A stretch of 64,000 bases of DNA from Pseudomonadota bacterium. GTDB lineage: Bacteria; Pseudomonadota; Gammaproteobacteria; Burkholderiales; Methylophilaceae. The stretch is from contig JAGVMP010000006.1 in assembly GCA_020053735.1 (NCBI GenBank), positions 1-64,000 on the forward strand, in the 5' to 3' direction. A program made the position numbers and the translations under genes. Below, piece by piece: positions 46,670-55,641 of this stretch. Each line of letters opens with the position of its first letter. Within the stretch, counting starts at the first letter, position 1. The notes under the pieces were generated by a model that had not been told where the DNA came from, did not search any database, and saw nothing but the letters and a program-made list of their open reading frames with translations.

Positions 46670-48103
46670 CTAAACTAGGAGCTCTTTGCGCGTATCGAGT
46701 AAGGCAATCAACATTAAAATCTCGCTTACCACCGCTTTGCCAAAGCCGGCACGCTCGCCTCCGCGGTTATCGGTAATCAGATCACGCAAATAAGCAGTGG
46801 CTAATTCGCCTGGCCACACCCCACAAAGCTGCTCCATAATATGTGGGAACTCTTCTAAGCTTTCTGGCACGACCATTACCGTATTCACTGCCGCTTCCTT
46901 TTCGTGCCACACCGGCGTCATCACATTAAAAGTGAGATGCATACTTTCTGCATACGTCTCAAATTGATCTTTTAAATTAAGTTTTCTAAACACTTCCAGC
47001 AAATACAACCAATGGTTAATCGAGGCTTTTGGCTGCGACTCTATGGTCATTTTTAGATGCGCTATCGCATCTGTACCACGATTGACGCTCATCAACAATT
47101 TAGCCTCTTCTAGTGTTGAGTTCAACCTTGATTCCACCTCTTTCGCTGCCTGCTGTTGCAGGATGACTTCTGGACTGTCTTCTTTTGGTGGATTGGTTTT
47201 TTCAAAATAACCACTAAAATCAGTGACCGTGTTTTGCATTTTGCTGGCAGTAAAACTGAACTTTTCAAACATATGCCCACGATATTTTTTAAGCGCAAAA
47301 GCGCCTAATAGCAACAAGCCTACTATAGCCAGTGCAGCTTTTACTAAATCCATATTCAGGTTATCAATGAAAGAAGTTTCAGCTGGCGAAACTTGCATAG
47401 CCTCTGACACTGGCGTTTGCTTAATCTCTTGATTTAAGTTTTTAAATACTTTTTTAGAAGGCTGCGTAGCGGCTGGTTCTGCTGCTGGTTCTGCCGCTAG
47501 GTTGTTTTGATTGGCTACGGGCGGCTCAATATTTACTGAATCAGCATTGGGTAAGTTAAGCGTTTTGTCAAAAATCAATTTCAGATCATCTAGCTTGGCC
47601 TGTAACACCACTATTTTTTCGTTTAGTTTTGATAGCTGCTCTTTTAAAAAAGCATTTTTATTGACTAACTCTTTATACTCTTGCTGCAGTTTTTCTGGCA
47701 CTAGCTGTATCACCCGCTTCAGGCCATAGCTCATTGTTAAGGTTTGCTTGTTAGATTTATTGCTAGCTTTGACGGCGCTTTTAGAAAGCGATTTAAGTGT
47801 TGGAATGACCAATAAAGTGGGCGCATCAAAACGTGCTGACGCCTTGAGTTGAGATTGCGTATCCGCATTTAAACGCAAAGTTTTGGCCACAAATTGCTGT
47901 TGCATGGCACGATTTTTTGGGTAAAACATGCGCGCAAGGTCGTTCACACTTTCGCCTGGCAACATCGGCCACGTCATGCTGCTAGCGGTTTCCTGCTCAG
48001 AGACCATGCTAGTATCTATCAGCAACGCATCCTCTGCGCTGGCCACAAAACTACTGCCAAACATCAGCGCAAGCAATCCGATAAGATAAAAAGCGCGCCT
48101 CAA
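46670..48103 (-). CDS. Second FimV-like membrane protein
   Basis: A 477-aa protein with signal peptide (cut near ASA, residue 23), a LysM-like segment (MLPGESVNDLARMFYPKN, about 47-80), a coiled coil (about 140-180), an Ala/Pro-rich linker, one membrane helix (about 254-272) and a cytoplasmic C-terminal domain (about 330-475). That last domain shares the W-L-x-LL, EEFP, VWP, AYLRDLI and ER-x-GF-x-K pattern with the C-terminus of the protein at 24200-26065. Role likely in polar or pilus organisation by analogy to FimV. It lies 6 nt after argH on the same strand. Confidence 0.75.
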   Translation of the reverse strand: MRRAFYLIGLLALMFGSSFVASAEDALLIDTSMVSEQETASSMTWPMLPGESVNDLARMFYPKNRAMQQQFVAKTLRLNADTQSQLKASARFDAPTLLVIPTLKSLSKSAVKASNKSNKQTLTMSYGLKRVIQLVPEKLQQEYKELVNKNAFLKEQLSKLNEKIVVLQAKLDDLKLIFDKTLNLPNADSVNIEPPVANQNNLAAEPAAEPAATQPSKKVFKNLNQEIKQTPVSEAMQVSPAETSFIDNLNMDLVKAALAIVGLLLLGAFALKKYRGHMFEKFSFTASKMQNTVTDFSGYFEKTNPPKEDSPEVILQQQAAKEVESRLNSTLEEAKLLMSVNRGTDAIAHLKMTIESQPKASINHWLYLLEVFRKLNLKDQFETYAESMHLTFNVMTPVWHEKEAAVNTVMVVPESLEEFPHIMEQLCGVWPGELATAYLRDLITDNRGGERAGFGKAVVSEILMLIALLDTRKELLV

Positions 48104-48109
48104 GATAGA

Positions 48110-49507
48110 TTAACTTAACAACTTACGCGCACGTGCAATTGCTAGTTTAACTTGGGTAGGCGCGGTGCCGCCAATGTGGTTACGGCTAGCAACAGATCCT
48201 TCTAGGGTCAGTACTTGATACACATCTTCGTTAATCATGGCGCTAAATTTTTGCAATTCACTCAAAGGCAAATCGGCCAAATCACAGCCTTGTTGCACGC
48301 CGTGTTTCACTGCCAACGCGACCACTTCATGTGCGTCTCTAAAAGCCATGCCTTTTTTCACCAAATAATCAGCTAAATCGGTAGCTGTAGCAAACCCTTC
48401 AAGTGCGGCTTGCCGCATATTGGTTTTATTCACGGCAATGCCGCGCAGCATGTCCGCATAAATCGCCAGCGTCACCAACACCGTATCCGCCGTATCAAAT
48501 AGCGGCTCTTTATCTTCTTGATTATCTTTGTTGTAGGCCAGCGGCTGACCTTTCATCAAGGTCAGCAAAGCGACCAAGTGACCATTCACGCGCCCCGTTT
48601 TACCGCGCACCAGTTCTGGTACATCGGGATTTTTCTTTTGCGGCATAATGGATGAGCCAGTACAAAACCTGTCGGCGATATCAATAAATGCAAATCTTGG
48701 GCTAGACCATAAAATCAGCTCCTCAGAAAAACGGGATAAATGCGTCATCAAAATAGCACTGGCGGCGCTAAACTCTATGGCAAAATCTTTATCGGAAACC
48801 GCATCTAGTGAGTTCTCACACACGCCATCAAAGCCTAATGTTTTCGCCACCATGTCGCGATCTATCGGGTAACTGGTACCTGCCAGTGCGGCAGCGCCCA
48901 GTGGCAAATGATTGATGCGTTTTCTACAATCTGCAAACCGTGCAGCATCCCGCTTTAGCATCTCAAAATAAGCCATTAAATGGTGACCAAAGGTTACGGG
49001 TTGTGCGACCTGTAGATGCGTGAAACCTGGCATGATAGTGTCAGCATGCTGTTCAGCTAAATCTAAAATACTCAATTGCAGATTTTTAATGCCCACCAAG
49101 ATGTCATCTGTAGTGGCACGCAACCATAGCCGTACATCTGTTGCTACTTGGTCATTCCTGGAGCGGCCAGTATGTAAGCGCTTACCTGCATCACCAATTT
49201 TGTCGGTAAGGCGCTTTTCTATATTCAAATGCACATCTTCTAAATCTAGCAACCATTCAAAGGTGCCGGCTTGAATCTCAGCCAAAATTTCAGCCAAGCC
49301 TTTTTCGATGGCGGCAACATCATTTTTGCTAATGATGTCTTGCTGACCCAACATGTGTGCATGTGCAAGCGACCCCTGAATGTCGAATTCAGCTAAGCGT
49401 TTATCAAAATTGACTGATGCGGTGTATTTTTTTACCAGCTCTGCTACTGGTTCGCTGAAGCGTCCAGACCAACTTTTTTGTTTATTATCTAATGAATTAT
49501 TTGACAC
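48110..49507 (-). CDS. argH: Argininosuccinate lyase
   Basis: Final step of arginine synthesis, releasing fumarate. Family motifs are [41 protein letters not shown], and the mobile signature loop [20 protein letters not shown]. 465 aa. It is divergent from the LytS-like kinase gene, the same order as argH / algZ-algR-hemC-hemD in Pseudomonas. Confidence 0.97.
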   Translation of the reverse strand: MSNNSLDNKQKSWSGRFSEPVAELVKKYTASVNFDKRLAEFDIQGSLAHAHMLGQQDIISKNDVAAIEKGLAEILAEIQAGTFEWLLDLEDVHLNIEKRLTDKIGDAGKRLHTGRSRNDQVATDVRLWLRATTDDILVGIKNLQLSILDLAEQHADTIMPGFTHLQVAQPVTFGHHLMAYFEMLKRDAARFADCRKRINHLPLGAAALAGTSYPIDRDMVAKTLGFDGVCENSLDAVSDKDFAIEFSAASAILMTHLSRFSEELILWSSPRFAFIDIADRFCTGSSIMPQKKNPDVPELVRGKTGRVNGHLVALLTLMKGQPLAYNKDNQEDKEPLFDTADTVLVTLAIYADMLRGIAVNKTNMRQAALEGFATATDLADYLVKKGMAFRDAHEVVALAVKHGVQQGCDLADLPLSELQKFSAMINEDVYQVLTLEGSVASRNHIGGTAPTQVKLAIARARKLLS

Positions 49508-49594
49508 GCTGTTTCGCTTTAATTTTAATGTTTAATTGTAAAAATTACGTTAATAATAATATACTTAACGCAATATTATAACCAAGTATACGCT

Positions 49595-50599
49595 GTGCGC
49601 AAAAATAGTCGGCTACCTAACTTTCAAAATCTTGGCATTCAGCTACGAATATTGCTGATTGTGAACATATTAGCAACAATGGCCGCTATTTTACTTAGCC
49701 AAAATTTAGCTGATTTTTTACCCTTGCTGGCACAATTATCAGCTTTGGTTCAGCCAGTGTTGCTACTCAGCATGTTAGGTTTATATATGTTACAGCCACT
49801 GCTAGTTAAGTTTAAATATTGGCAAGGCGTGGCACTGATTATTTTGTTAGAAATAAGCTTCACTTGGCTGGTGTTTCGCTTCATTAATCAATTATTCGCG
49901 TTTAATAACGGTCCAGAAATCTTCCGCGCTTGCTTGCTCACAGCCATTGTGACGGCCATTGTGATGTATTATTTTTACTTGCAAGAACGTGCGTATTCGC
50001 CTGCAATTGCCGAGGCGCGATTGCAAGCATTGCAAGCGCGCATACGCCCCCATTTTTTGTTTAACAGCATTAACGCAGTACTATCGCTGATTCGTAGCCA
50101 ACCCAAGCGGGCCGAAACTGCGCTTGAAGACATGGCGGATTTATTTCGTGTGCTGATGAGTGAAAACCGAGATTTGGTGCCACTGGCGGAAGAAATAAGC
50201 TTATGCCACAAATATTTAGATTTAGAAAAATTACGGCTAGAAGATAGACTTAAAATCACTTGGCAAATAGATGATATGCCATCGGACGCCATGATACCGC
50301 CGCTGATTCTACAGCCCTTGTTAGAAAATGCGGTGTACCACGGCATTGAGCCTTTGCCTGAAGGCGGTGAGGTAGTGGTCAGCGTCTATACAAAGCTTAA
50401 AGAGCTAAACATTACCATCAGTAACCCTTACGCACCGCAAAACGACAAACATGCAGGCAATAAAATGGCCATGAAAAACATTAAAGAGCGCCTAAAACTG
50501 CATTTTGATTTAGAAAGCTCACTCAAAACCGAAAGCAAAAATAACCGCTATTATGTGCACATTCGCATGCCTGCAAAAATTAAACTTTATGATACTTAA
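49595..50599 (+). CDS. LytS/AlgZ-type sensor histidine kinase
   Basis: A 334-aa inner-membrane kinase with four hydrophobic helices (about 16-130), a His-kinase domain and a HATPase domain. The phosphorylated histidine is H153 in RPHFLFNSINAV, and the ATP site includes PLLENAVYHGIE. There is no large periplasmic domain. The start codon is GTG (no strong ribosome-binding site). It is 3 nt before its response-regulator gene. By synteny it corresponds to AlgZ (FimS), which controls pili and exopolysaccharide in Pseudomonas; targets here are unknown. Confidence 0.9.
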   Translation: MRKNSRLPNFQNLGIQLRILLIVNILATMAAILLSQNLADFLPLLAQLSALVQPVLLLSMLGLYMLQPLLVKFKYWQGVALIILLEISFTWLVFRFINQLFAFNNGPEIFRACLLTAIVTAIVMYYFYLQERAYSPAIAEARLQALQARIRPHFLFNSINAVLSLIRSQPKRAETALEDMADLFRVLMSENRDLVPLAEEISLCHKYLDLEKLRLEDRLKITWQIDDMPSDAMIPPLILQPLLENAVYHGIEPLPEGGEVVVSVYTKLKELNITISNPYAPQNDKHAGNKMAMKNIKERLKLHFDLESSLKTESKNNRYYVHIRMPAKIKLYDT

Positions 50600-50602
50600 G
50601 CT

Positions 50603-51340
50603 GTGCAACAAACCCTTAAAATTTTAATTGCCGATGACGAAGCGCCTGCCAGAAGCCGTATGCGCGATTTGCTCGGAGATATTGCACACGTCGAAATTGT
50701 GGCAGAAGCCAAGAATGGTAAAGAAGCCATAGATTTAGCCGAATCCTGTAAGCCTGATGTGATGCTGTTGGATATTCGCATGCCAGTGATGGATGGCATA
50801 GAAGCCGCGCAACATGCACAAAAATTAGAGCCTAAACCACACATTATTTTTACTACCGCGTTTGACGCTTATGCGATTAAAGCATTTGATTTAAATGCAA
50901 TAGATTATCTGCTGAAACCTATTCGACAAGAACGTCTGCAAGCTGCTATAAACAAAGCGCATGCCCTGCAGCCCAATCAGATAGCGGCTCTCAAGCCATT
51001 GCAAAAGGCTCGTTCACATTTGAGCATACACGAGCGTGGCCGCGTGTTGCTGGTGCCAATAGAAACAATTGTTTATTTGCGTGCCGAACTTAAGTACATC
51101 ACGGTGCGTACTGTTGAGCGCGAATATTTAATTGAGGAATCGTTGACACATTTAGAAGTGGAATTTGGCGAGCGCTTTATCAGATTGCATCGAAACTGCC
51201 TTGTTGCGCCGCAATTTATTACTGGCTACGAAAAACGCCTGAATGACGACAACGAACAGCAATGGGTGGCGTTACTTAAACACATCCCCGAAACCATTGC
51301 CATTAGTCGGCGCCAGCAGCACTTAGTAAAACAAAGCTGA
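50603..51340 (+). CDS. algR: LytTR-family response regulator (AlgR-like)
   Basis: A 245-aa regulator. The receiver domain has the acidic pocket D11/D12, phospho-acceptor D57 (MLLDIRMP) and K109-type lysine (YLLKPIR). The C-terminal LytTR DNA-binding domain runs from about 140 (RVLLVPIETIVYLRAELKYITV, RFIRLHRNCLV). GTG start, 3 nt after the kinase stop codon. Partner of the LytS-like kinase; the pair precedes the haem genes as in Pseudomonas. Confidence 0.9.
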   Translation: MQQTLKILIADDEAPARSRMRDLLGDIAHVEIVAEAKNGKEAIDLAESCKPDVMLLDIRMPVMDGIEAAQHAQKLEPKPHIIFTTAFDAYAIKAFDLNAIDYLLKPIRQERLQAAINKAHALQPNQIAALKPLQKARSHLSIHERGRVLLVPIETIVYLRAELKYITVRTVEREYLIEESLTHLEVEFGERFIRLHRNCLVAPQFITGYEKRLNDDNEQQWVALLKHIPETIAISRRQQHLVKQS

Positions 51341-51369
51341 GCAACTCAATATTCTAAGTTACTTAATAC

Positions 51370-52041
51370 TTATTTCTTACTTCTCTCAAAGTCTTCAATC
51401 ACCCTAGCCGCCCAATCTTTGCCGCCCAAACCAAATGCAATCGCCAGCGCCAAAAAGAACGCGCCAAACACAATTACAAATAAAGAGTAAATGAGCTGCA
51501 TGCCGATACCCAGCTGCTCTAGCGCTACAAATACCGAAAATATTTGTATGCCATATTCAGCCGACGTACTCACTGCGAGTGCATGTGGAAACTTGATGCT
51601 ATGCAACCAGGCAAACACCAATCGGTTCACAAATCGCGCTAGCAGCGTACCAAAAACCACCACCAAAATAGCCACAATAATATGCGGCAAATAGCCTGCC
51701 AGTTGCTGCAGCAAGGTCGCTACTTGTGTCATTTCTAGTGAGTTTGCACCAGTGATTACAAACAGCAGAATGACTAGCCAGTACATCACTTGGCTAATAA
51801 TACCGCTCATGGTGAGGTTGTAGTTGCCACTGTTCATAAATGCCTCAAGCCCTGATTTTTGCGCGAATTTATCAAATTGGGTGATTGTTAAAATGCGTTT
51901 TACTGCCGAGCGGACTAGCTTAGCCACTATCCATCCCACAAATATAATCACCAATACAGCCAATAATTTAGGCACAAAATTCACCATCTGTAGCCAAAAT
52001 TGATTCAGTGAGCTCATAAAAATATCGATTTGGTATTGCAT
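51370..52041 (-). CDS. Small membrane protein of the MscS-like 'conserved TM helix' group
   Basis: A 223-aa membrane protein with four to five helices and repeated patterns of the conserved-TM-helix family (WLQMVNFVPKLLAVLVIIFVGW and YLPHIIVAILVVVFGTLLARF, separated by a basic loop). It ends AFGLGGKDWAARVIEDFERSKK, a motif also found before MscS-like domains. It lacks the beta domain of true MscS channels. It is on the opposite strand between algR and hemC, an insertion relative to the Pseudomonas order. Confidence 0.75.
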   Translation of the reverse strand: MQYQIDIFMSSLNQFWLQMVNFVPKLLAVLVIIFVGWIVAKLVRSAVKRILTITQFDKFAQKSGLEAFMNSGNYNLTMSGIISQVMYWLVILLFVITGANSLEMTQVATLLQQLAGYLPHIIVAILVVVFGTLLARFVNRLVFAWLHSIKFPHALAVSTSAEYGIQIFSVFVALEQLGIGMQLIYSLFVIVFGAFFLALAIAFGLGGKDWAARVIEDFERSKK

Positions 52042-52225
52042 AACATCTCCTAAATTTTATTAACAATCAACCCTTTAGGCTAATTTTGGTTGAGCAAGCC
52101 TTGCTTAAAATTATATTATTCTGCTTCAGACTTTAGCTTAACCTAAAATGTAGCACTTTTTGTAAAAGATTGTAAAAGCCTGAATAAAACATGAGCAAAA
52201 ATAGCGCTGTGATAAAATTGCCACC

Positions 52226-53167
52226 ATGAAAACATCACCTAAAAAACTCGTTATTGCCTCGCGTGAAAGTGCGCTGGCCATGTGGCAAGCCAATCATATT
52301 CAAGCACGCCTACAAGCCTTATACCCTAACTGCGATGTGCAAATTTTGGGGATGACCACGACTGGCGACCAAATTCTAGATTCGCCGTTATCACGCATTG
52401 GCGGCAAAGGTTTATTTGTAAAAGAGCTTGAAATGGCGCTGGCGGATGGTAGCGCTGATTTAGCGGTACACAGTATGAAGGACGTGCCAATGAATCTTCC
52501 CGAAGGCTTTATGATGGCGGCCACGGGTGAACGTGAAGACGCGCGCGATGCGTTTGTCTCAAACAATTTTGCTAATTTACAAGCCTTACCGCATGGCAGC
52601 ATTGTCGGTACTTCTAGCTTACGCCGCCAAAGCCAATTGCAACATCGCTTTCCTCACCTCAAAATCGAGTCTCTACGCGGCAACGTGCAAACAAGGCTGC
52701 GCAAATTGGATGAAGGCCAATACGCCGCAATTATCCTTGCTGCAGCGGGTTTAATTCGGCTGGGCTTAGGTACGCGTATTCGCGATTTTATTTCGCCAAC
52801 AGATAGCATCCCGGCCGTAGGGCAAGGTGCGCTAGGCATTGAAATCAACGCAAATCGCACTGATCTAATTGAAATTCTCGCACCATTAAATCATATCGAT
52901 ACACAGCTTTGCGTAGAAGCTGAACGTGGCTTTAGTCGTGCTTTAGCGGGCAGTTGCACCGTGCCACTTGGTGCCTATGCATTGCGCGATGGCGAGGATA
53001 TTAATATGACTGGTTTTGTAGCTAGCGTGGATGGCACACAATTGCTGCGAGAAAATATAACTGGCTTGGCAGCCAATGCAGAAGCGGTTGGTAGAGCATT
53101 GGCAGATAAACTGATTGCGCGCGGTGCGGATAAAATTTTGGCTGCGCTAGAGCACATAAAGCCTTGA
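52226..53167 (+). CDS. hemC: Porphobilinogen deaminase (hydroxymethylbilane synthase)
   Basis: Joins four porphobilinogens into hydroxymethylbilane in haem synthesis. Motifs are [31 protein letters not shown] and the cofactor-binding cysteine in [12 protein letters not shown]. 313 aa. It precedes hemD; a palindromic repeat fills the gap. Confidence 0.97.
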   Translation: MKTSPKKLVIASRESALAMWQANHIQARLQALYPNCDVQILGMTTTGDQILDSPLSRIGGKGLFVKELEMALADGSADLAVHSMKDVPMNLPEGFMMAATGEREDARDAFVSNNFANLQALPHGSIVGTSSLRRQSQLQHRFPHLKIESLRGNVQTRLRKLDEGQYAAIILAAAGLIRLGLGTRIRDFISPTDSIPAVGQGALGIEINANRTDLIEILAPLNHIDTQLCVEAERGFSRALAGSCTVPLGAYALRDGEDINMTGFVASVDGTQLLRENITGLAANAEAVGRALADKLIARGADKILAALEHIKP

Positions 53168-53216
53168 ACATACAAAATGAACCCATTTTTTAAATCCGTA
53201 CGTTGTTTGCTTGTCA

Positions 53217-53278
53217 CCGTTCGTGGTGAGCTTGTCGAACCATGCTAACTTGCCCTTCGACAAGCTCAGGGCGAACGG
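53217..53278. repeat. Palindromic repeat between hemC and hemD
   Basis: A 62-bp inverted repeat with 23-nt arms that match at 20 positions, built around GAGCTTGTCGAA (left) and TTCGACAAGCTC (right), loop 53240-53255. This sequence class is common in intergenic regions of many proteobacteria. It lies 8 nt before the hemD ATG, where an RNA stem could affect hemD translation. Confidence 0.8.
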
Positions 53279-53287
53279 TAGCTTAAG

Positions 53288-54058
53288 ATGACAAATAAAC
53301 CACTAAATGGCGTTGGCATTGCTATTACACGACCTGTAGACCAAGCTAAAAAATTAGCTGAATTAATTCGCAATTCAGGTGGCAACCCCATTGTATTCCC
53401 TCTTATTGAAATTACAGCGCTTAACGATTACAGGCAATTTGATGCGATCATTAGCCATATTGATAAATACGATTGGGCGATTTTTATTAGTAGCAACGCC
53501 GTGCAAAATGGCATGCCGCGAATCATTAAACAAACCGCAAAACTTGGCATCCCAAGCAATCTAAAGTTTGCTGCCATTGGCCCAGTCACTGCCAATGAAT
53601 TAAAAAATTTTAGCGTTAAAGATGTACTGATTCCACAAAACCGTTTTGATAGTGAATCTTTACTTGAATTGCCAGAGATGCACCATGTGGAGGGCAAAAA
53701 AATACTGCTGGTGCGTGGCGTGGGTGGCCGCGATGTTTTAGCAGAAACCCTTAGAGAACGTGGTGCGCAAGTGACTTTTGCTGAATGCTATCAACGCACA
53801 AATCCGCAAACCAACTGTGATTTATTGGCGCAACTTTATAATGAACATAGATTGCAAGGCATTGTCATTACTAGCAGTGAAGCCATGCGCCACCTACTAG
53901 ATTTAGCAGGCGATACAGACTGGTTAAAAAATATCATTTTGTTTGTAAACCACGCCAGAATTGCTGAGTTACCTATGCAGTTAGGGTTGAAAGTAACTGT
54001 GGCAAATGCAGCTGGCGATGAGGCTATGTTAGCTTTGGTGCTGGGTTCGCAAACGTAA
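53288..54058 (+). CDS. hemD: Uroporphyrinogen-III synthase
   Basis: Cyclises hydroxymethylbilane to uroporphyrinogen III. A 256-aa two-lobed protein with the weakly conserved family features VAITRP-like start (GIAITRPVDQAKKL), IFISSNAVQNG, AAIGPVTANEL, and the C-terminal ITSSEAMRHLL. Assignment is supported by position after hemC. Its last 35 bases overlap the end of the ferredoxin-reductase gene on the other strand. Confidence 0.92.
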   Translation: MTNKPLNGVGIAITRPVDQAKKLAELIRNSGGNPIVFPLIEITALNDYRQFDAIISHIDKYDWAIFISSNAVQNGMPRIIKQTAKLGIPSNLKFAAIGPVTANELKNFSVKDVLIPQNRFDSESLLELPEMHHVEGKKILLVRGVGGRDVLAETLRERGAQVTFAECYQRTNPQTNCDLLAQLYNEHRLQGIVITSSEAMRHLLDLAGDTDWLKNIILFVNHARIAELPMQLGLKVTVANAAGDEAMLALVLGSQT

Positions 54059-55046
54059 ACGCATCACTAAAAAACTCATCTGCTAACAAGCCTTGCTGCA
54101 CAAAGCTTGTGTGTGCAACTTCACACATACCAGGTGCGCCACACACATAGGCTTGATAGCTACTTAAGTTTTTATGGTCTGCTAATACGGCCTCGTGCAC
54201 TAAGCCTACCCTACCTTGCCAATTGCCATCTTGTGGCTCTGAAATCACAGGGATATAAGTTAAATGTGGCGTAAATTCTGCCCACTTTTCGCACAGTTCA
54301 TGCATGTATAAATCTTTTAGCTGGCGCGCGCCACGATACAAAATAATGTCGCGCTGAATATTATTGAACAGCATGTGCTCAATAATGCCTTTAACGGGCG
54401 CAAACCCCGTGCCGCCTGCCACGAAAATAATTGGCTTGTCGGAATCTTCGCGTAAAAAGAAGTTACCAAAGGGTGCCTCAATGCGCAAAATGGCTTTTTC
54501 TACCAGCTCGTTGGCCACATATTCACTAAACACGCCACTGGGTATCACCCGAATATGCAACTGCAAAAATTCAGCATCATGCTGCGCATTGGCAATAGAA
54601 AACGCACGCCGTTTGCCATCTTTTAAAATAAACTCAATGTACTGACCTGCCTTAAATTGTAAGCGCTCACTTGTGGGTAATTGTAGGTGCAGTGCAATCA
54701 CATCATGCGCGAGTTGCTCTTTTTTGGCCACGCGAGCGGGCAAAATGCGCGGCTTAATACCTGCCAAACCACCTACTTCGCGACATTCAATTGTTAAATC
54801 TTCTAAGGCCATGGCGCAACACAACAATGCGTTTCCAGCAGCTAATTCGGCATCACTCATGGCGCTACTTTGGTAATCATTGTGCAAGACTTTGCCAGAG
54901 ATAAGTTTAGCCTTACACGAACCGCATGCGCCATTGCGACAACCATAAGGCAGGTTAATACCCGCATCAATGGCGGCTTGTAACACAGTTTGACTGGGGC
55001 GCACATCAAACTTATGGCCACTATTTTTGATGGTGACTTTATTCAT
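54024..55046 (-). CDS. 2Fe-2S ferredoxin / FAD reductase fusion (AscD/CDP-6-deoxyglucoseen reductase-like)
   Basis: A 340-aa soluble electron-transfer protein. The N-terminal plant-type ferredoxin domain has cysteines in YGCRNGACGSCKAKL and LLCCAMA. The FAD domain has RAFSIANA (RxYS type) and the NAD domain has VAGGTGFAPVKGI and YVCGAPGMCE. Such fusions supply electrons to oxygenases or dehydratases; the partner here is unknown. It converges on hemD with a 35-nt overlap. Annotated homologues are often named after CDP-sugar reductases without sugar genes nearby, as here. Confidence 0.87.
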   Translation of the reverse strand: MNKVTIKNSGHKFDVRPSQTVLQAAIDAGINLPYGCRNGACGSCKAKLISGKVLHNDYQSSAMSDAELAAGNALLCCAMALEDLTIECREVGGLAGIKPRILPARVAKKEQLAHDVIALHLQLPTSERLQFKAGQYIEFILKDGKRRAFSIANAQHDAEFLQLHIRVIPSGVFSEYVANELVEKAILRIEAPFGNFFLREDSDKPIIFVAGGTGFAPVKGIIEHMLFNNIQRDIILYRGARQLKDLYMHELCEKWAEFTPHLTYIPVISEPQDGNWQGRVGLVHEAVLADHKNLSSYQAYVCGAPGMCEVAHTSFVQQGLLADEFFSDAFTFANPAPKLT

Positions 55047-55086
55047 AAGCGACTTTGTTCATATTATTTTCTATTTTTTAACTTGT

Positions 55087-55533
55087 TTATTTTTTATCGT
55101 CGTCTATTTTAGTGTATTCGCCTTCAATCACATCGTCATTAGCTGCTTTTGTGTAAGTTGATTGTTGGTATTGGTTATTAGTCGTATTATTTTGAAAACT
55201 TGAGCCCGGACTTGGCTTACTAATCGGGATTAGCAATAGAATCACCGCGATGATATCTGTGATAATGCCAGGAACAATCAGCAACACGCCCGCCATCATA
55301 TTGCGTGCACTACCCAGCAAGGTTTTGATGGGATTACCGCCAGATGATAAACTTTGCATCATTTTAGCGGAAATGAGTAATTTTTCGCCCCGAATGAGTT
55401 GTAAGCCTAAGGAGCCAATCACGACTAAGTATAACAGCAGCCACCAACCGTATTCTTCGCCAAGTTGTATCAGCAGAAATATCTCGACAAATGGAAAAGC
55501 GAGTAAAATTAACATAATTAGAAAACGCATCAC
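55087..55533 (-). CDS. fxsA: FxsA-family membrane protein
   Basis: A 148-aa inner-membrane protein with three to four helices (LIMLILLAFPFVEIFLLIQLG at the start, then YLVVIGSLGLQLIRG, and GVLLIVPGIITDIIAVILLL) and a polar C-terminal tail. Overproduced E. coli FxsA interferes with F exclusion of phage T7; its normal role is unknown. It lies 40 nt before the ferredoxin-reductase gene on the same strand. Confidence 0.88.
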   Translation of the reverse strand: MMRFLIMLILLAFPFVEIFLLIQLGEEYGWWLLLYLVVIGSLGLQLIRGEKLLISAKMMQSLSSGGNPIKTLLGSARNMMAGVLLIVPGIITDIIAVILLLIPISKPSPGSSFQNNTTNNQYQQSTYTKAANDDVIEGEYTKIDDDKK

Positions 55534-55641
55534 TTAAATCTCTTTCTACTTGGAACTCTCTTAGCTATATATTCTCTTAGTTGGGGCAAAAATCGTTATT
55601 GCAACTTATTTTTGCGTGTTAAGGCGCGCAACTAAAAACTT

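Noticed and set aside
55087..55533. Phage or prophage marker because of the FxsA name
   Set aside because: FxsA is a chromosomal membrane protein; no phage genes are nearby.
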